A stretch of DNA of 64,000 nt, taken from positions 62,279 through 126,278 of the forward strand of contig NZ_QVMT01000005.1 in the NCBI RefSeq assembly GCF_003418935.1, given 5' to 3'. Made by a program: the position numbers and the translations under genes. Shown here piece after piece: positions 1 through 9,241 of this stretch. How positions within the stretch are numbered: position 1 is the stretch's first letter; the number at the start of each line of letters is the position of its first letter. The DNA is from Emticicia sp. C21. GTDB lineage: Bacteria > Bacteroidota > Bacteroidia > Cytophagales > Spirosomataceae. The notes below the pieces were generated by a model that was not told where the DNA came from, ran no database searches, and was given only the letters and a program-made list of their open reading frames with translations.

Positions 1-1296
1 TAGTTTCAAAGTAGGGTATTTGGCGTGATAGGCTGGGTCAGCATCAGATACTGCATAGTCAGGCAAACCTGCACGCTTACGTGCCTGATTCAAATAGCCG
101 ATTGCTTCTGTCGTATTTCCTAATTTTTCATTTACTTCAGCAAGCATTAACACGATATCTGCATATCTCATCAGAATAAAATCATTACCACCCCAACCAT
201 TGGCAGCAGCAGCCTCGCTTACATCACGGTATTTAGTAATAAACCATGCTTTTGCACTGGCATGATCTGCATATTTCACCGAGAAATCTTTTCTGATGTC
301 TCCTGCTTCATATTCGTTCACTACATCAGGATTAATAAAAAATCCACGACCTGTTGATGGTCTCTTAGAGTTAATCGTCTCACCAATCGACTGATTACGA
401 TACGCCAAACCTGAGGCATAGTTCTGGTCTCCTTGTCTGTATACAATCTGGAAAATAATTTCAGGATTCGTACTCTTTTTCGCTACATCAAATACATCAG
501 CGTAAGGAATCTCTGATAATTGGCCAAAAGTTCTCATGCCATAACAAGCTTCTAAATATTGTTTAGCTTTCGCAAAGTTCGCTGGTTTTTCAGTAGGTAA
601 AATCGATCCCATAGTCAAATAAACCTGTCCCAATAAACCATTGATAGCAGCTTTACAGGTACGACCTTTATTTCCTGCATTCTGAATATTCGGCAAGTCT
701 GAATTTAATGCAGCCGTTAAATCTTCAGTGATTTGTTTGTAAACCAATCCTTTTTCTACTCTGAATGTGCTGGCTACGATTTCGTCATACGAAGTCACGA
801 ATTTAGTTACCATCGGTACATCTCCCCATTTACGCACTAAATGGAAATAAGCTAATGCACGAAGGAAAAGCGCCTCCGATTTATAGATAGCACGATTCTT
901 CTCATCTGTGAATTTAACTGCCGGATTGTCGATATTTGACAATACATAGTTGGCACGCGATACTATAGTGTATAGGGCATTCCAGTGGCCTGTCATTTCA
1001 GGATTGGTAGGCACCAAAGTAAAGTTGGTGAACTGGAAAGGAGTACCTGCCGACGACTGGTTGTCTGTACGGCCTGCGTTATCAGAACGTTCTTCGCTGT
1101 ACAAATCGCTGCCTTCTCCTAGTGCACTATTGCTACGGATAGCATTATATACACCCGCTACCGCTTTTTGAACATCTGTTTCTGAAGAGAAAAACTTATC
1201 ACTGGTAATGGCGTTTGGGTTCTCTATCTGCAGGTAATCTTCACATGAAGATGACACTAGCGCAATGAATATAAATATCAAACTAATTTTTTTCAT
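1..1296 (-). CDS. SusD/RagB-family nutrient-binding outer membrane lipoprotein (3' end cut by window edge)
   Basis: The reading frame is open for 432 codons from the ATG at 1296 to the window edge, so the C-terminus is missing. The N-terminus MKKISLIFIFIALVSSSC is a lipoprotein signal peptide with the lipidated cysteine at residue 18. The next residues (EDYLQIENPN) and the later run of helices ending in a motif like LMLAEVNEKLGNTTEAI are typical of SusD proteins, which sit on the cell surface and hand oligosaccharides or other oligomers to their SusC partner. It starts 14 bp after the stop of the SusC gene, so the two form the usual pair. The substrate cannot be read from the sequence. No carbohydrase is adjacent; the nearest is the GH78 gene about 12 kb away, so this is not an obvious polysaccharide utilisation locus. 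Confidence 0.93.
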   Translation of the reverse strand, partial: MKKISLIFIFIALVSSSCEDYLQIENPNAITSDKFFSSETDVQKAVAGVYNAIRSNSALGEGSDLYSEERSDNAGRTDNQSSAGTPFQFTNFTLVPTNPEMTGHWNALYTIVSRANYVLSNIDNPAVKFTDEKNRAIYKSEALFLRALAYFHLVRKWGDVPMVTKFVTSYDEIVASTFRVEKGLVYKQITEDLTAALNSDLPNIQNAGNKGRTCKAAINGLLGQVYLTMGSILPTEKPANFAKAKQYLEACYGMRTFGQLSEIPYADVFDVAKKSTNPEIIFQIVYRQGDQNYASGLAYRNQSIGETINSKRPSTGRGFFINPDVVNEYEAGDIRKDFSVKYADHASAKAWFITKYRDVSEAAAANGWGGNDFILMRYADIVLMLAEVNEKLGNTTEAIGYLNQARKRAGLPDYAVSDADPAYHAKYPTLKL

Positions 1297-1310
1297 GATT
1301 CAGGTTTGTT

Positions 1311-4300
1311 TTAGAATTGTACTTTTAATCCGGCATTAAACGATCTCATCAATGGATATTTACCATAATCTACACCCGGAGTTAAGTTTGACCCGTTGTT
1401 ATAATCTACCTCAGGATTATATCCTCTGTATTTCTGGAATGTAAACACGTTATCAGATGAAACGTAGATACGTACATTTGAAATTTTGTTGTTTGTAACC
1501 GCCGCTGTATTCCAGTTGTAGCCAAGAGTGATGTTGGTAATTCTCAAGAACGAACCATCATTCAGATAGAATGTCGACAGACGTGTACTGTTACTTTGTG
1601 TACCCCCACGTGCCGCACGGTAAATTAAGCCACTTCCTGGATTTTCTGGGGTACGGAAACGTTCGTCAACAATAGCATATTGGTTACCCGAGCCTTCCAT
1701 ATTTAGGTTGTAGTAGTTCTGACCGTCAAGCACCATATTGCCCTGTGTACCATTGGCAGATACTGAAAGATCAAGGTTTTTATAGCGCCCAGAAAGGTTG
1801 AACGCATAAATGAAATCTGGATAAGGATTGCCAATGATTGTTTTATCAAGGTCATTCACAATACCATCTTTGTTTGTATCCTGAAACAACAAGTCACCCG
1901 GCTGGATTTTGGTACTTTGTGCTGCCGAACGTGCCGGGATATCATCATTTGCATCAGGGGCATTATTAATAGCGTTAGCCTCTTCCTGCGTTTTCACCAT
2001 ACCTATCACTTTAAATCCGTAGAACATACCCACCGGTTGGCCTTCCATCGTAATATGGGTATCATAACCACGCTCAGCACCTCTGGTAAGAATGGTAGAA
2101 GCACCACCTAAGTCAAGTACTTTGTTACGGTTTACTGAGATATTTCCACTGGCACGCAATTCATAATCTTTAGATGATAATATAATTCCGTCTAACTGTA
2201 AATCGAAACCACGGTTATTGATTTTTGAATCAGGTAAGTTGGTCAACATCGTAGTAGAACCTGACACCGCCGTAATAGATTTTGAGAACAATAGGCTATA
2301 AGTATAACTATCGTAGTAGTTAGCAATTACCTGTAGACGATTGTTGAATAAGGCTAAATCAAGACCAATATTAGTTTGCGAAGTTGATTCCCAACCCAAT
2401 TTATCATCACGGAAAGCACCCGGATACATGGCTGTTTGCACAGTATTTCCAATAACGACACCCGACTTACCTACCACTTGCTGGAAATTGTAAGCACCAA
2501 TACTATTGTTTCCGCTCACGCCCCAGCTGGCACGGAATTTCAATGAAGACCTTTCTCCTAACATATTTTTGTAGAATGACTCATCAGAAATTGTCCATCC
2601 ACCGGAAATAGACGGGAAATACGCCCAACGGTTTTTAGGACCAAATAATGAAGAGCCATCACCACGGAATGAAGCGGTAATATGATAACGATTCAGATAA
2701 TTGGCATTAAAACGCCCGAAGCCTGACGCCATCGCATATTGTGTAATACCTGTACCACCACCTCTGGTAAAGTTGGCAGGGTCTGAACCACCACCAGTTA
2801 TAAATGGCACTTTATCATCCGTAAATCCATTGGCTGTTACATTAATTACATCAGTCAAATGCGATTGAGAAGAAGCCCCCAATACACCACTCAGATTGAA
2901 ATCTTTTAATCTTTTATTATAGTTCAATGTAAATTCAGTCAGATAATCTCTTTCATCTGTACGGGTATTCTGCGCATTAGCTGCCGTAATTGCCTGAGGC
3001 GAGAAAGGAGCATTCACGCCTGAGGTAATACTTGTCGGACGATAATATTCCCAGTTGTTGGTGAAGTTATAAGTACCAAATGACAATTTAGCTGTCAAAG
3101 CATCCATGATTTTGTACTGTCCGTAAACATTATAAGTCGATCTTGTGGTTTTACGGAAGTTCTTCACTAATTGTGTATAGGCCATCGGGTTTTCGATGTC
3201 ACTCTGAAAAGCATAATCACTTGATTGTGAAGACATTTCGTATTGCGACAACGTACCATCAGTGTTATAGGGTTTCATAAAAGGCAAATAAATCAAAGCT
3301 GCCATTACCGGGCTTTGGTGGAAACGTCCCTCGGTTACTTCATTGCTTTTGGTATCTGTATAAGCCAGATTAGCGCCAATAGTTATTCTTTTTGAAACAT
3401 CTAAATCAATATTCGAACGCAAATTGTATTTCGTCATGTCGGTATTCAACATAATACCATCCTGATTCTGATAACCTCCCGAAACAGCATATCGCACACC
3501 TGTACGTCCACCTGCAATTGATAAGTTATGTCTGTGGTTTCCTGCATTACGATACAGTTCATCCTGCCAATCGGTGTCATACTCAGGTTTTTTGATAGTT
3601 CCTGTGGCAAAATCATACATATACTCAGGAATTCTGATGGTATTCGCATTTACGTTGTTAGTACGGGTTGTACGAACCGTATTGTTATCCTTTACATATT
3701 CGTCTGACCATACTTTACCTTGCGAAATCATCAGGTCTTTGTAAGTCTTGTTGTGCGCATCTACAAACAAATCAAAGAATTGTTGTGCATTCAATACATC
3801 AACTTTACGAGCCAACTGGTTGATACCAAACTGGTAATCGTAGGTTATCATGGTTTTTCCTTCTTTTCCTCTTTTGGTTGTAATCAAAACCACACCACCA
3901 GAGGCTCTTGAACCATAAATAGCTGCCGAAGCAGCATCTTTCAAAATTTCAACCGATTCGATATCTTCCATATTCAGGAACAAATCACCATTAGCCGGAT
4001 ACCCATCAATTACGTATAATGGATCTGAACTCGCATTGATAGAACTTGTACCGCGCACGCGGATTTTTGTAGTGCCATATGGTGCACCACTTACCTGCGA
4101 AATTTGTACACCTGCTACTTTACCTACTAAAGCCTGCCCAACAGTTGGGGTACTAAGGTTCAACTCACTCGCTTTTACACTGGCAATAGCGCCTGTGATA
4201 TCACTTTTACGCATGGTTTGATAACCAACTACTACTACTTCTTGTAGTGAACGGGCATCAGCTTCCAATGCTACGTTTATATTGGCACTAACAGGCACCT

Positions 4301-4568
4301 CTGCTACTTTGAAACCAATAAATGATATAACAAGCGCAGTTGCATCTGCTGAAACAGACAATACAAACTCTCCCTTTGCATCGGTCAGCGCTGCTGCCGA
4401 TGTTCCTTTTACCTGAACCGAAGCTCCCGGCAACGGCTCGCCTGTCTCCTTCTCCGTGACTTTCCCTCTGACCTGACGGCTTTGCGCAGCCGCAGGTAAC
4501 GTATAGCATCCAAGCAGTAAAAAGCATGCTAACGTTTTAAAAATTGATGTGAATACTTGTTTGCTCAT
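1311..4568 (-). CDS. SusC/RagA-family TonB-linked outer membrane protein
   Basis: This is a TonB-dependent receptor of about 1085 residues that would import a substrate delivered by the neighbouring SusD protein. An upstream ATG at 4595 would add nine residues, but the start at 4568 (MSKQVFTSIFKTLACFLLLG) gives a clean signal peptide ending near AAAQ. A carboxypeptidase-D-like regulatory domain follows (VRGKVTEKETGEPLPGASVQVKG), then the plug with the family motifs PLYVIDGYP and VEILKDAASAAIYGSRAS, then a long barrel ending in an aromatic residue (LKVQF). There is no STN domain, so it is probably not coupled to an anti-sigma factor. It is followed by susD in the same direction. Confidence 0.95.
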   Translation of the reverse strand: MSKQVFTSIFKTLACFLLLGCYTLPAAAQSRQVRGKVTEKETGEPLPGASVQVKGTSAAALTDAKGEFVLSVSADATALVISFIGFKVAEVPVSANINVALEADARSLQEVVVVGYQTMRKSDITGAIASVKASELNLSTPTVGQALVGKVAGVQISQVSGAPYGTTKIRVRGTSSINASSDPLYVIDGYPANGDLFLNMEDIESVEILKDAASAAIYGSRASGGVVLITTKRGKEGKTMITYDYQFGINQLARKVDVLNAQQFFDLFVDAHNKTYKDLMISQGKVWSDEYVKDNNTVRTTRTNNVNANTIRIPEYMYDFATGTIKKPEYDTDWQDELYRNAGNHRHNLSIAGGRTGVRYAVSGGYQNQDGIMLNTDMTKYNLRSNIDLDVSKRITIGANLAYTDTKSNEVTEGRFHQSPVMAALIYLPFMKPYNTDGTLSQYEMSSQSSDYAFQSDIENPMAYTQLVKNFRKTTRSTYNVYGQYKIMDALTAKLSFGTYNFTNNWEYYRPTSITSGVNAPFSPQAITAANAQNTRTDERDYLTEFTLNYNKRLKDFNLSGVLGASSQSHLTDVINVTANGFTDDKVPFITGGGSDPANFTRGGGTGITQYAMASGFGRFNANYLNRYHITASFRGDGSSLFGPKNRWAYFPSISGGWTISDESFYKNMLGERSSLKFRASWGVSGNNSIGAYNFQQVVGKSGVVIGNTVQTAMYPGAFRDDKLGWESTSQTNIGLDLALFNNRLQVIANYYDSYTYSLLFSKSITAVSGSTTMLTNLPDSKINNRGFDLQLDGIILSSKDYELRASGNISVNRNKVLDLGGASTILTRGAERGYDTHITMEGQPVGMFYGFKVIGMVKTQEEANAINNAPDANDDIPARSAAQSTKIQPGDLLFQDTNKDGIVNDLDKTIIGNPYPDFIYAFNLSGRYKNLDLSVSANGTQGNMVLDGQNYYNLNMEGSGNQYAIVDERFRTPENPGSGLIYRAARGGTQSNSTRLSTFYLNDGSFLRITNITLGYNWNTAAVTNNKISNVRIYVSSDNVFTFQKYRGYNPEVDYNNGSNLTPGVDYGKYPLMRSFNAGLKVQF

Positions 4569-4700
4569 GTGATTAGTTTTAGAAATTTTCCGCAAAAGAA
4601 GTCAGCGAATATTAACACTAAATCACCACCATGTAATGTAATTGTTAACAAGCAGATATGAAATGAGAAAGTAGAAACGTACCTAGATTTGTTATAAATA

Positions 4701-4732
4701 AAAAAAGAGGCTGCCTTTACAGGTAGCCTCTT
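4701..4732 (-). terminator. Intrinsic terminator after prc
   Basis: A 12-bp stem (AAGAGGCTGCCT at 4705-4716 with AGGTAGCCTCTT at 4721-4732, one wobble pair) is followed on the minus strand by a run of T (A at 4701-4706). It lies between the prc stop and the susC start and should insulate susCD. Confidence 0.85.
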
Positions 4733-4782
4733 GCTCTATATTTAGTGTTATGGAGTACTGTATTTATTAAGATGGAACTGAC

Positions 4783-6900
4783 TTAATTTTTAACCGCCAT
4801 CCCTTTTTGCTGAATCATATCATCCATTACGTTTATAGATTCATTCAGGTATACGTCTTTTTTAAGATACTTCACCCAGAAATCATTGCGGTCTTTTTTC
4901 AAAGTATCTGAATTAATAACCGTTAAATCTACTGGCAGATTCGATACTGATAAATCGTCTTTCAGTTTCGTCAGGTCACGTACTTTATTCGAAACATCTT
5001 TCATTTCTTTCAATTGTACTTTGTATTTTGCCAGTTCTAAAGAGCGTGAAGTTTTACGGTTATCGGCCAGAATATTTGTATTGTCTTCAATAGCTTTGAA
5101 AACATTATCAGAAGCCAGACGGTTTTTGCTTTTTTGTTGTAATAAAGCTACATCCGGAGCCGCCTGCCAGGTCTGATAGCTGGCTTTAGGCATTTCGTCC
5201 CAGATCAAGGCTGTCGGAGAATCTTTCTCACGCATTTTGTAGGCTTCATACAAACCTGTCAATACGATGTCAGACTCTACTCCTTTCAATTGGGTAGCAC
5301 CACCATTGATACGATAGTATTTTTGTAAAGTTAAATGCACTGCACCTAAATCTCCGGCGCCACTGCCATTACCTTGTCCGCCAACCGGGAAAGCTCTTTG
5401 TACAGTACCTTTACCAAAGGTCGATGAAGATCCGATTACTATACCACGTCTATAATCCTGAATAGCCGAAGCAAAAATTTCAGAAGCAGAGGCACTACGT
5501 TCGTTTACCAATACTGCTAATGGACCATCATACAAAACAGATGGGTCATTGTCTCCCATTTGCGACGGACGACCAGAACGGTCACGGATTTGAACCACAG
5601 GACCGGTTTTGATAAACAAACCTACCATGTTTACTACCTCCTGCAAGCTTCCACCTCCATTATCACGAATATCCAGAATGATACCCTCTACTCCCTCTGC
5701 TTTTAGTTTCTCCACTTCTTTCGCTACGTCTTTTGAACAACGAGCGGCTTGCGGACGATTGAAATCTGCATAGAATGCTGGCAAATCAATCAAACCAATT
5801 TTATGTTTGCCTGAATTAATAACAACGCTTCTGGCAAAGGTTTCATCCAGTTTCAATTCCGCACGGATGATTGGTACTACTTTTTGTGTACCATCAGGTT
5901 TCTGAATAGTCAATCTCACTTCTGAGCCTTCTGCTCCACGAATCACTTTCACGGCATCATCAGTCGTGAAACCTGTAATATCTTCCGGCTCACCCGAACC
6001 CTGTGCTACTTTTAAGATAATATCATTGGCTTGAATCTCACCAGATTTCCAGGCTGGCCCTCCGGCAGATACGCTTCTGATTTTTATTTTATCGTCTTCC
6101 TGCATCAACAAAGCACCAATTCCGAAGAAACGACCGCTTAGTTTTTCATCAAAAGAGCGTTTTTCTACCGGCGGGAAGAAATCAGTATGCGGGTCCATCT
6201 GATTCGTAATGGTATTTACCAATACGGCAAATCTTTCGTTCTCATCAAATTTGTTTTTCAGACGGTCGAAATACTTGTCCATCGCCTTTTTCACTTTCGC
6301 ACGGGCTTCCTGCTCTAAGGTTTCGTTGCTTTTAGCTACAAAATCTTTTTTATCTTTATTCTTTACTTGTTGTTCAAGCAAATCATTATAGCCTTGCAAT
6401 ACCTGCCATTTCAGATATTTTCTCCATCGGTCTTTTCTGTCATTCTCGCTGGTAGCAAAATCGATTTTGTCCCAATCTAACTCAATGTTTTCGTCTTTAT
6501 CGAACGTAAACGGTTTGTTAATCAGTTCTTTATAGATTTCATCGGCTTCTACCAAACGTACTTTGTAAATTTCGTCTAAGGCTTTGAAGAAATCCAAAGA
6601 TGCGCCATGTACCTCATCGTCAATCTTGGTTTCGTATTTACGAAGCTTGCTGATATCTTTTTCCAATAGCACCCTTTTGCTTGGGTCTACTCGTTTCAGA
6701 TATTCTGTAAATATTTCCTTAGAGAATTGGTCGTCAATTTTTTTCGGACTATAGTGCCCTTGTTCAAGCATGGCACCTACATATCGTATGATGGTTTCGT
6801 TTTTGGTTGGTGGGTCATCGTTCAATGGCATGGCTGCAACAAATACAGCACCAACGATACCCCCTAAGAGAGCTAAAGATAATATATGCGGCTTTCTCAT
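4783..6900 (-). CDS. prc: Carboxy-terminal processing (tail-specific) protease, S41 family
   Basis: A 705-residue periplasmic serine protease of the Prc/Tsp type, which degrades proteins with apolar C-termini and trims envelope proteins. After an N-terminal membrane anchor or signal (residues 5-23) comes the long helical N-terminal domain of Prc, a PDZ domain at about 260-345 (FFGIGALLMQEDD to RLTIQKPDG), and the S41 catalytic core with DIRDNGGGS at 410-418. The Ser/Lys dyad is visible: serine about 471 in ERSASASEIF and lysine 497 in TFGKGTVQ. The length matches long Prc-type proteases rather than the shorter CtpA type. It is probably monocistronic, with a strong terminator just downstream. 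The ATG at 6900 is supported by the signal sequence. Confidence 0.95.
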   Translation of the reverse strand: MRKPHILSLALLGGIVGAVFVAAMPLNDDPPTKNETIIRYVGAMLEQGHYSPKKIDDQFSKEIFTEYLKRVDPSKRVLLEKDISKLRKYETKIDDEVHGASLDFFKALDEIYKVRLVEADEIYKELINKPFTFDKDENIELDWDKIDFATSENDRKDRWRKYLKWQVLQGYNDLLEQQVKNKDKKDFVAKSNETLEQEARAKVKKAMDKYFDRLKNKFDENERFAVLVNTITNQMDPHTDFFPPVEKRSFDEKLSGRFFGIGALLMQEDDKIKIRSVSAGGPAWKSGEIQANDIILKVAQGSGEPEDITGFTTDDAVKVIRGAEGSEVRLTIQKPDGTQKVVPIIRAELKLDETFARSVVINSGKHKIGLIDLPAFYADFNRPQAARCSKDVAKEVEKLKAEGVEGIILDIRDNGGGSLQEVVNMVGLFIKTGPVVQIRDRSGRPSQMGDNDPSVLYDGPLAVLVNERSASASEIFASAIQDYRRGIVIGSSSTFGKGTVQRAFPVGGQGNGSGAGDLGAVHLTLQKYYRINGGATQLKGVESDIVLTGLYEAYKMREKDSPTALIWDEMPKASYQTWQAAPDVALLQQKSKNRLASDNVFKAIEDNTNILADNRKTSRSLELAKYKVQLKEMKDVSNKVRDLTKLKDDLSVSNLPVDLTVINSDTLKKDRNDFWVKYLKKDVYLNESINVMDDMIQQKGMAVKN

Positions 6901-7042
6901 AGATTTAATCTTCTTCGGTTAAGTTAAAGTTTTATTAAGTTTTCCTGACTCAAAAATCAATCCAACTTATAACGAAAATTTAACGAATAAATTTCCATTT
7001 GTTAACGAAAAATGATAAAAGGAAATTTTTAAGTATAAACGC

Positions 7043-8341
7043 TTATGGGAAACATTGTAAGGTACTCTCAAGTCCCATGCCACGCGAGCCCTTTATCAAT
7101 ATAAAAGAATTTTGTATCTGCTTGTCTAATAACCAGTTATGCAACGAAAATTTATCAGGGAAATAATAGGCTTGAGGAAGCGGTTCAAGGGCTGACGCCA
7201 TCAGTTTTCCGGCTAAAACTACAAGGGCAAAATCGCCTTTAGCTACCAGTTCGCCAATGGCTTTATGCTCGGCAGGAGCTTCGTCTCCCAACTCTAACAT
7301 ATCGCCTAAAATCACGACTTTTTCTTTATCAGTTTTCAGGTTAATAAAGTTCTGAATCGCTGCCGACATCGAAGATGGATTAGCATTATAGGCATCTAGC
7401 AAAATACTGTTAGTCCCTTTTTGAATAATCTGCGAGCGGTTATTGTCTGGATTATATGCACTAACCGCTTCCGAAGCATCTGTAATCGAAACACCAAAGA
7501 AATTACCGATAGCCAGAGCAGCCGCAATATTTTCAAAATTATACCAACCGGGCAAATTAGTTGTATAAGTTTGTGGGTCACGATGCGGCTCTTGTGTAGA
7601 AAAAATAACTACGGGCGAATCTTTAACTAATACAATTTTATTGTCTTTCAGATAGTCTATAGTTTGATTGAATTTCCGACTTTGCGCCATCCCAACCAGT
7701 GCTTCGTTCCTAGCGTTTAAGAAAACCGTCCCACCCGATTTCACTAAAAAATCATATAATTCCCCTTTACCTTTTTTCACGCCTTCTACACCTCCAAAGC
7801 CCTCCAGATGTGCTTTACCTACATTGGTAATAAAGCCATGTGTAGGTTCGCAAATATTACATAAATCTCTGATTTCTCCCTGATGATTAGCGCCCATTTC
7901 TACTACGGCTATCTTATAACTTTCATCAAGACCCAGCAAAGTAAGCGGCACCCCAATATGATTATTCAGATTACCCTTAGTATAATAAGTATTATATTTT
8001 TTTGATAAAACAGCTGCTACCAGTTCCTTAGAAGTAGTCTTGCCATTAGAGCCTGTAAGACCAATAAAAGGGATATTAAATTGCTGACGATGATAGTTTG
8101 CCAGTTTCTGCAAAGTATAAAGCACATCATTCACCAGAATACAGGCAGGGTCGGTAGCATATTCTTTTTCATCAATTACTACATATTTTGCTCCTTTTTC
8201 GAGTGCTTCTTTGGCAAACTCGTTGGCATTGAATTTATCGCCTTTGAGTGCAAAAAACATCACTCCTTCATCTATTTTACGTGTATCTGTAGAAACACCT
8301 GTACAGGTCTTAAACTTCTCGTATATTTCAGCTATTGACAT
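7043..8341 (-). CDS. murF: UDP-N-acetylmuramoyl-tripeptide--D-alanyl-D-alanine ligase
   Basis: MurF adds the D-Ala-D-Ala dipeptide to UDP-MurNAc-tripeptide in the cytoplasm, the last step in building the peptidoglycan stem. The 432-residue protein has the Mur-ligase N-terminal domain (VSTDTRKIDEGVMFFALKG), the ATP-binding loop TGSNGKTTSKEL near residue 97, the central motif VVEMGANHQGEI that marks MurF, and a C-terminal domain with LLDAYNANPSSM and LGDMLELGDEA. The size is typical. Neighbours are unrelated: it is not inside a division and cell wall cluster, and murE lies 9 kb away on the other strand. Confidence 0.96.
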   Translation of the reverse strand: MSIAEIYEKFKTCTGVSTDTRKIDEGVMFFALKGDKFNANEFAKEALEKGAKYVVIDEKEYATDPACILVNDVLYTLQKLANYHRQQFNIPFIGLTGSNGKTTSKELVAAVLSKKYNTYYTKGNLNNHIGVPLTLLGLDESYKIAVVEMGANHQGEIRDLCNICEPTHGFITNVGKAHLEGFGGVEGVKKGKGELYDFLVKSGGTVFLNARNEALVGMAQSRKFNQTIDYLKDNKIVLVKDSPVVIFSTQEPHRDPQTYTTNLPGWYNFENIAAALAIGNFFGVSITDASEAVSAYNPDNNRSQIIQKGTNSILLDAYNANPSSMSAAIQNFINLKTDKEKVVILGDMLELGDEAPAEHKAIGELVAKGDFALVVLAGKLMASALEPLPQAYYFPDKFSLHNWLLDKQIQNSFILIKGSRGMGLESTLQCFP

Positions 8342-8450
8342 TGTTTTCTATCTGGTATAATTTCAGGATTGTTTTTTGCGGTAAATTTAATGGGAAACTT
8401 GAAGAAACTGCTTAAAGAATTACCCTTTTATTCAACCTCGTAGCGCTATA

Positions 8451-8478
8451 AAAACAAAAAGCCTCCGAAAATTCGGAG
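8451..8478 (-). terminator. Intrinsic terminator after the 8510-9001 lipoprotein gene
   Basis: On the minus strand a CTCCGAA/TTCGGAG stem (8464-8478) is followed by a T-rich tail (A-rich on plus at 8451-8460). It ends transcription of the lipoprotein gene before murF. Confidence 0.8.
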
Positions 8479-8509
8479 ACTCTTGTTCTATTAACAAAAA
8501 AACATGATG

Positions 8510-9001
8510 TTACTTATTAGTTACTATGCCATCAGGGTCTATTACCCTATCAAATATCTTTGAACCATTAGAAAGTAAGATATGAAGGTCATGCGTATCA
8601 TAAATCTCTCCGAATTTTTCTTTTAAATCTATTTCGAGCACATATTCCCGTATAGCATCACATTCATTTCCGGTTCCTTTCTCCAAACTAATTATCAGAA
8701 AAACCGTGACTGGATAAGATTTACGCATAATACCATCCCACACTACTTTATATCTGTTTTTGTCACAGCTTCCACCAACAACCCATATTTTTAAAATATC
8801 ATTTTCACGTTTGATGTCTTTTATTTCAAAATGGCGCGGAGCGCTGTTACGTGCGCTCAATAATCTATTATACTCTGCTTCACTTACCTGAAAAGCCACT
8901 TCATTGGGTGATGGGTCAGTTGCTTTTGATTTGCAAGCCGCCATGCCTATTATAAGTGTTAAACAGGCCAACAGGTGGATTTTCTGTCTGATGTTCTTCA
9001 T
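8510..9001 (-). CDS. Small lipoprotein of unknown function
   Basis: This 163-residue protein is not recognised. The N-terminus is a lipoprotein signal peptide with lipobox GMAAC (cysteine 23), so it is probably anchored to the outer membrane. The body is a compact mixed domain with phrases such as KDIKRENDILKIWVVGGSCDKNRYKVVWDG and a second cysteine pair (Cys about 79 and Cys about 113) that could form a disulfide. The layout resembles many short Bacteroidota lipoproteins with a beta-sandwich body, but no family can be named. It stands alone with its own terminator, and about 240 bp of AT-rich DNA separate it from the divergent gene at 9242. Confidence 0.72.
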   Translation of the reverse strand: MKNIRQKIHLLACLTLIIGMAACKSKATDPSPNEVAFQVSEAEYNRLLSARNSAPRHFEIKDIKRENDILKIWVVGGSCDKNRYKVVWDGIMRKSYPVTVFLIISLEKGTGNECDAIREYVLEIDLKEKFGEIYDTHDLHILLSNGSKIFDRVIDPDGIVTNK

Positions 9002-9205
9002 AATTGCATGTGTAAATAATAGTAAATGTGTATTTTAAATAAAGATTCTTTTTTGGGTGAAGTAGTTGGAAATGTGTATAACGATTTTTCAAATCGTCTC
9101 TTCATATAATTTTAGAAATGAACCAATCGCAAGCTTTTGGAGCGAACTCATAAAATTCTGCCGAATTTTAACGATTTGAAAATTATTATACAATTTTAAA
9201 ATGCC

Positions 9206-9213
9206 TATTTTTG
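9206..9213 (+). promoter_or_regulatory. -7 box TATTTTTG upstream of the toroid-fold protein gene
   Basis: The octamer matches the Bacteroidota -7 consensus TAnnTTTG and lies 28 bp before the ATG at 9242. No clear TTTG -33 box is seen, so the call rests on the -7 match and position. Confidence 0.45.
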
Positions 9214-9241
9214 TTCTTCGTTTCCTAGTTGCCGTCACTAT